In this document: positions 60,654 through 61,017 of the stretch, piece after piece | Position numbering within the stretch: the first letter of the stretch is position 1 | How the letters are laid out: the number at the start of each line of letters is the position of its first letter | Assembly: GCF_001428025.1 (NCBI RefSeq) | Contig: NZ_LMSC01000007.1 | Coordinates: 976,714-1,037,730 of the forward strand | From: Phycicoccus sp. Soil748 | GTDB taxonomy: Bacteria; Actinomycetota; Actinomycetes; Actinomycetales; Dermatophilaceae | Reading direction: 5' to 3' | DNA: 61,017 nucleotides | The notes under the pieces: generated by a model | What the model was told of the DNA's origin: nothing | The model's database searches: none | What the model saw: the letters and a program-made list of their open reading frames with translations, nothing else | Made by a program: the position numbers and the translations under genes

Positions 60654-61017
60654 ACATCCCCCTGCTGATGCCGTGCTCACTGTAAATTTCGGTTTCACCC
60701 CGAACGGTTCGGCGGCAACGTTGCCAGCCAAGCCCCGCGGCCGCGTCGACTCTACGGGCGCGCAAGTCCAGGGAGGGCTAGATCCTGACCCAAGACTGCG
60801 GCGACTCTAGGCGAAATCGCGGCGAATGTGACGCTGGGTGATCGGATCGCTACGTGTGATCCACCTTGCCTAGCCATCACACCAGCCACCCTCGAAACTT
60901 GTTCCCTCGAGGCTCACGCTGGTAGGAAGGCGGCGGTCGCTTGGCGACTCGACATGAGTTGAGTCCAGCAGAGTGGTGTACGACGTGGTGACGGCCCGGG
61001 CGTAGACGCAGGTGCGG
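60654..61017. other. Right edge without a recognisable gene
   Basis: Contains the possible 5' extension of the preceding gene and degenerate repeat g. No frame longer than chance with a binding site was seen up to the window edge; a gene may begin further right. Confidence 0.4.
60819..60832 (+). repeat. Module-boundary repeat g (degenerate): GCGGCGAATGTGAC
   Basis: Keeps GCGGCGAA and TGAC but with one inserted base and a changed middle. It lies upstream of the minus-strand gene at 59373, about 1.55 kb after repeat f. Confidence 0.35.

Noticed and set aside
1-61017. CRISPR arrays, rRNA operons, plasmid replication or conjugation genes
   Set aside because: No regularly spaced identical repeats with unique spacers, no rRNA-like sequence, and no relaxase, Rep or type IV secretion motifs were seen. 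The boundary repeats at 51.8-60.8 kb are too far apart and too short for CRISPR.

Overview
The window is high-GC DNA with GTG/TTG starts, AGGAGG-type ribosome binding sites and actinobacterial gene families. It most likely comes from a member of the Micrococcales; a relative of Janibacter, Terrabacter or Knoellia (Intrasporangiaceae) is an inference from gene content, not a demonstrated assignment. Three regions can be separated.

(1) Positions 1 to about 7030 are ordinary chromosome: a RibD-C/DHFR-fold reductase, ZapE-type AFG1 ATPase, PPK2 polyphosphate kinase, a VOC protein, a small membrane protein, an AidB-like acyl-CoA dehydrogenase, a YihY/BrkB membrane protein and a tRNA-Gly(GCC)/tRNA-Cys(GCA)/tRNA-Val(GAC) cluster.

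(2) Positions 7036-50766 form a roughly 43.7-kb genomic island inserted at the 3' end of tRNA-Val. A perfect 55-bp direct repeat (6981-7035 and 50712-50766) covers the 3' half of the tRNA and its CCA, and the tRNA terminator is duplicated too. Just inside each end lies a pair of tandem 12-bp repeats related to CTGCTTGACTAA, which look like integrase arm sites. The cargo is a coherent metal/redox/toxicant package: two very similar CopA-type ATPases, each with an extra membrane segment and a Met/His-rich C-terminal extension; four heavy-metal-associated (HMA) chaperone genes, one broken; three DHA2-type MFS pumps; an ABC exporter; two membrane-anchored alpha/beta-hydrolases; two DJ-1/PfpI proteins (one like isonitrile hydratase, one exported); an HD-domain hydrolase; a quinone-oxidoreductase-like protein; a flavin monooxygenase; a thioredoxin-reductase-like protein with an internal stop; an Asp/Glu racemase-like protein and a GNAT acetyltransferase. 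Three giant regulators, two LuxR-type ATPases (LAL) and one SARP/BTAD-NB-ARC protein, sit among them. The strongest signal is a shared operator, CCCGG-N8-CCGG followed by roughly SGYGARC. It is found ten times, nine of them upstream of different island transcription units and always in the matching orientation. Two copies lie in the divergent gaps between a LAL regulator and a target gene. The island therefore looks like one coordinated regulon.

(3) Positions 50767-61017, outside the right repeat, carry single-gene or two-gene modules of defence type: two NERD proteins, an Arr-like ADP-ribosyltransferase, an Abi_C/HEPN protein, a pentapeptide-repeat membrane protein, a PIN-domain protein and a PD-(D/E)XK-like protein, with one intact tyrosine recombinase among them. 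A short repeat, GCGGCGRAAKGAC, always in the same orientation, recurs between the modules at 1.1-2.4 kb spacing. It may mark a cassette-like array. A further degenerate pair of the 12-bp repeats just outside the right att copy suggests that this region is a second element stacked on the first.

Several cargo genes are decaying: a TGA inside a copZ-like gene, a TGA inside the thioredoxin-reductase-like gene, a 7-bp duplication plus a TAG in a HIRAN gene, and two half-decayed copies of an HD/oxidoreductase gene pair. No rRNA and no CRISPR array were seen.
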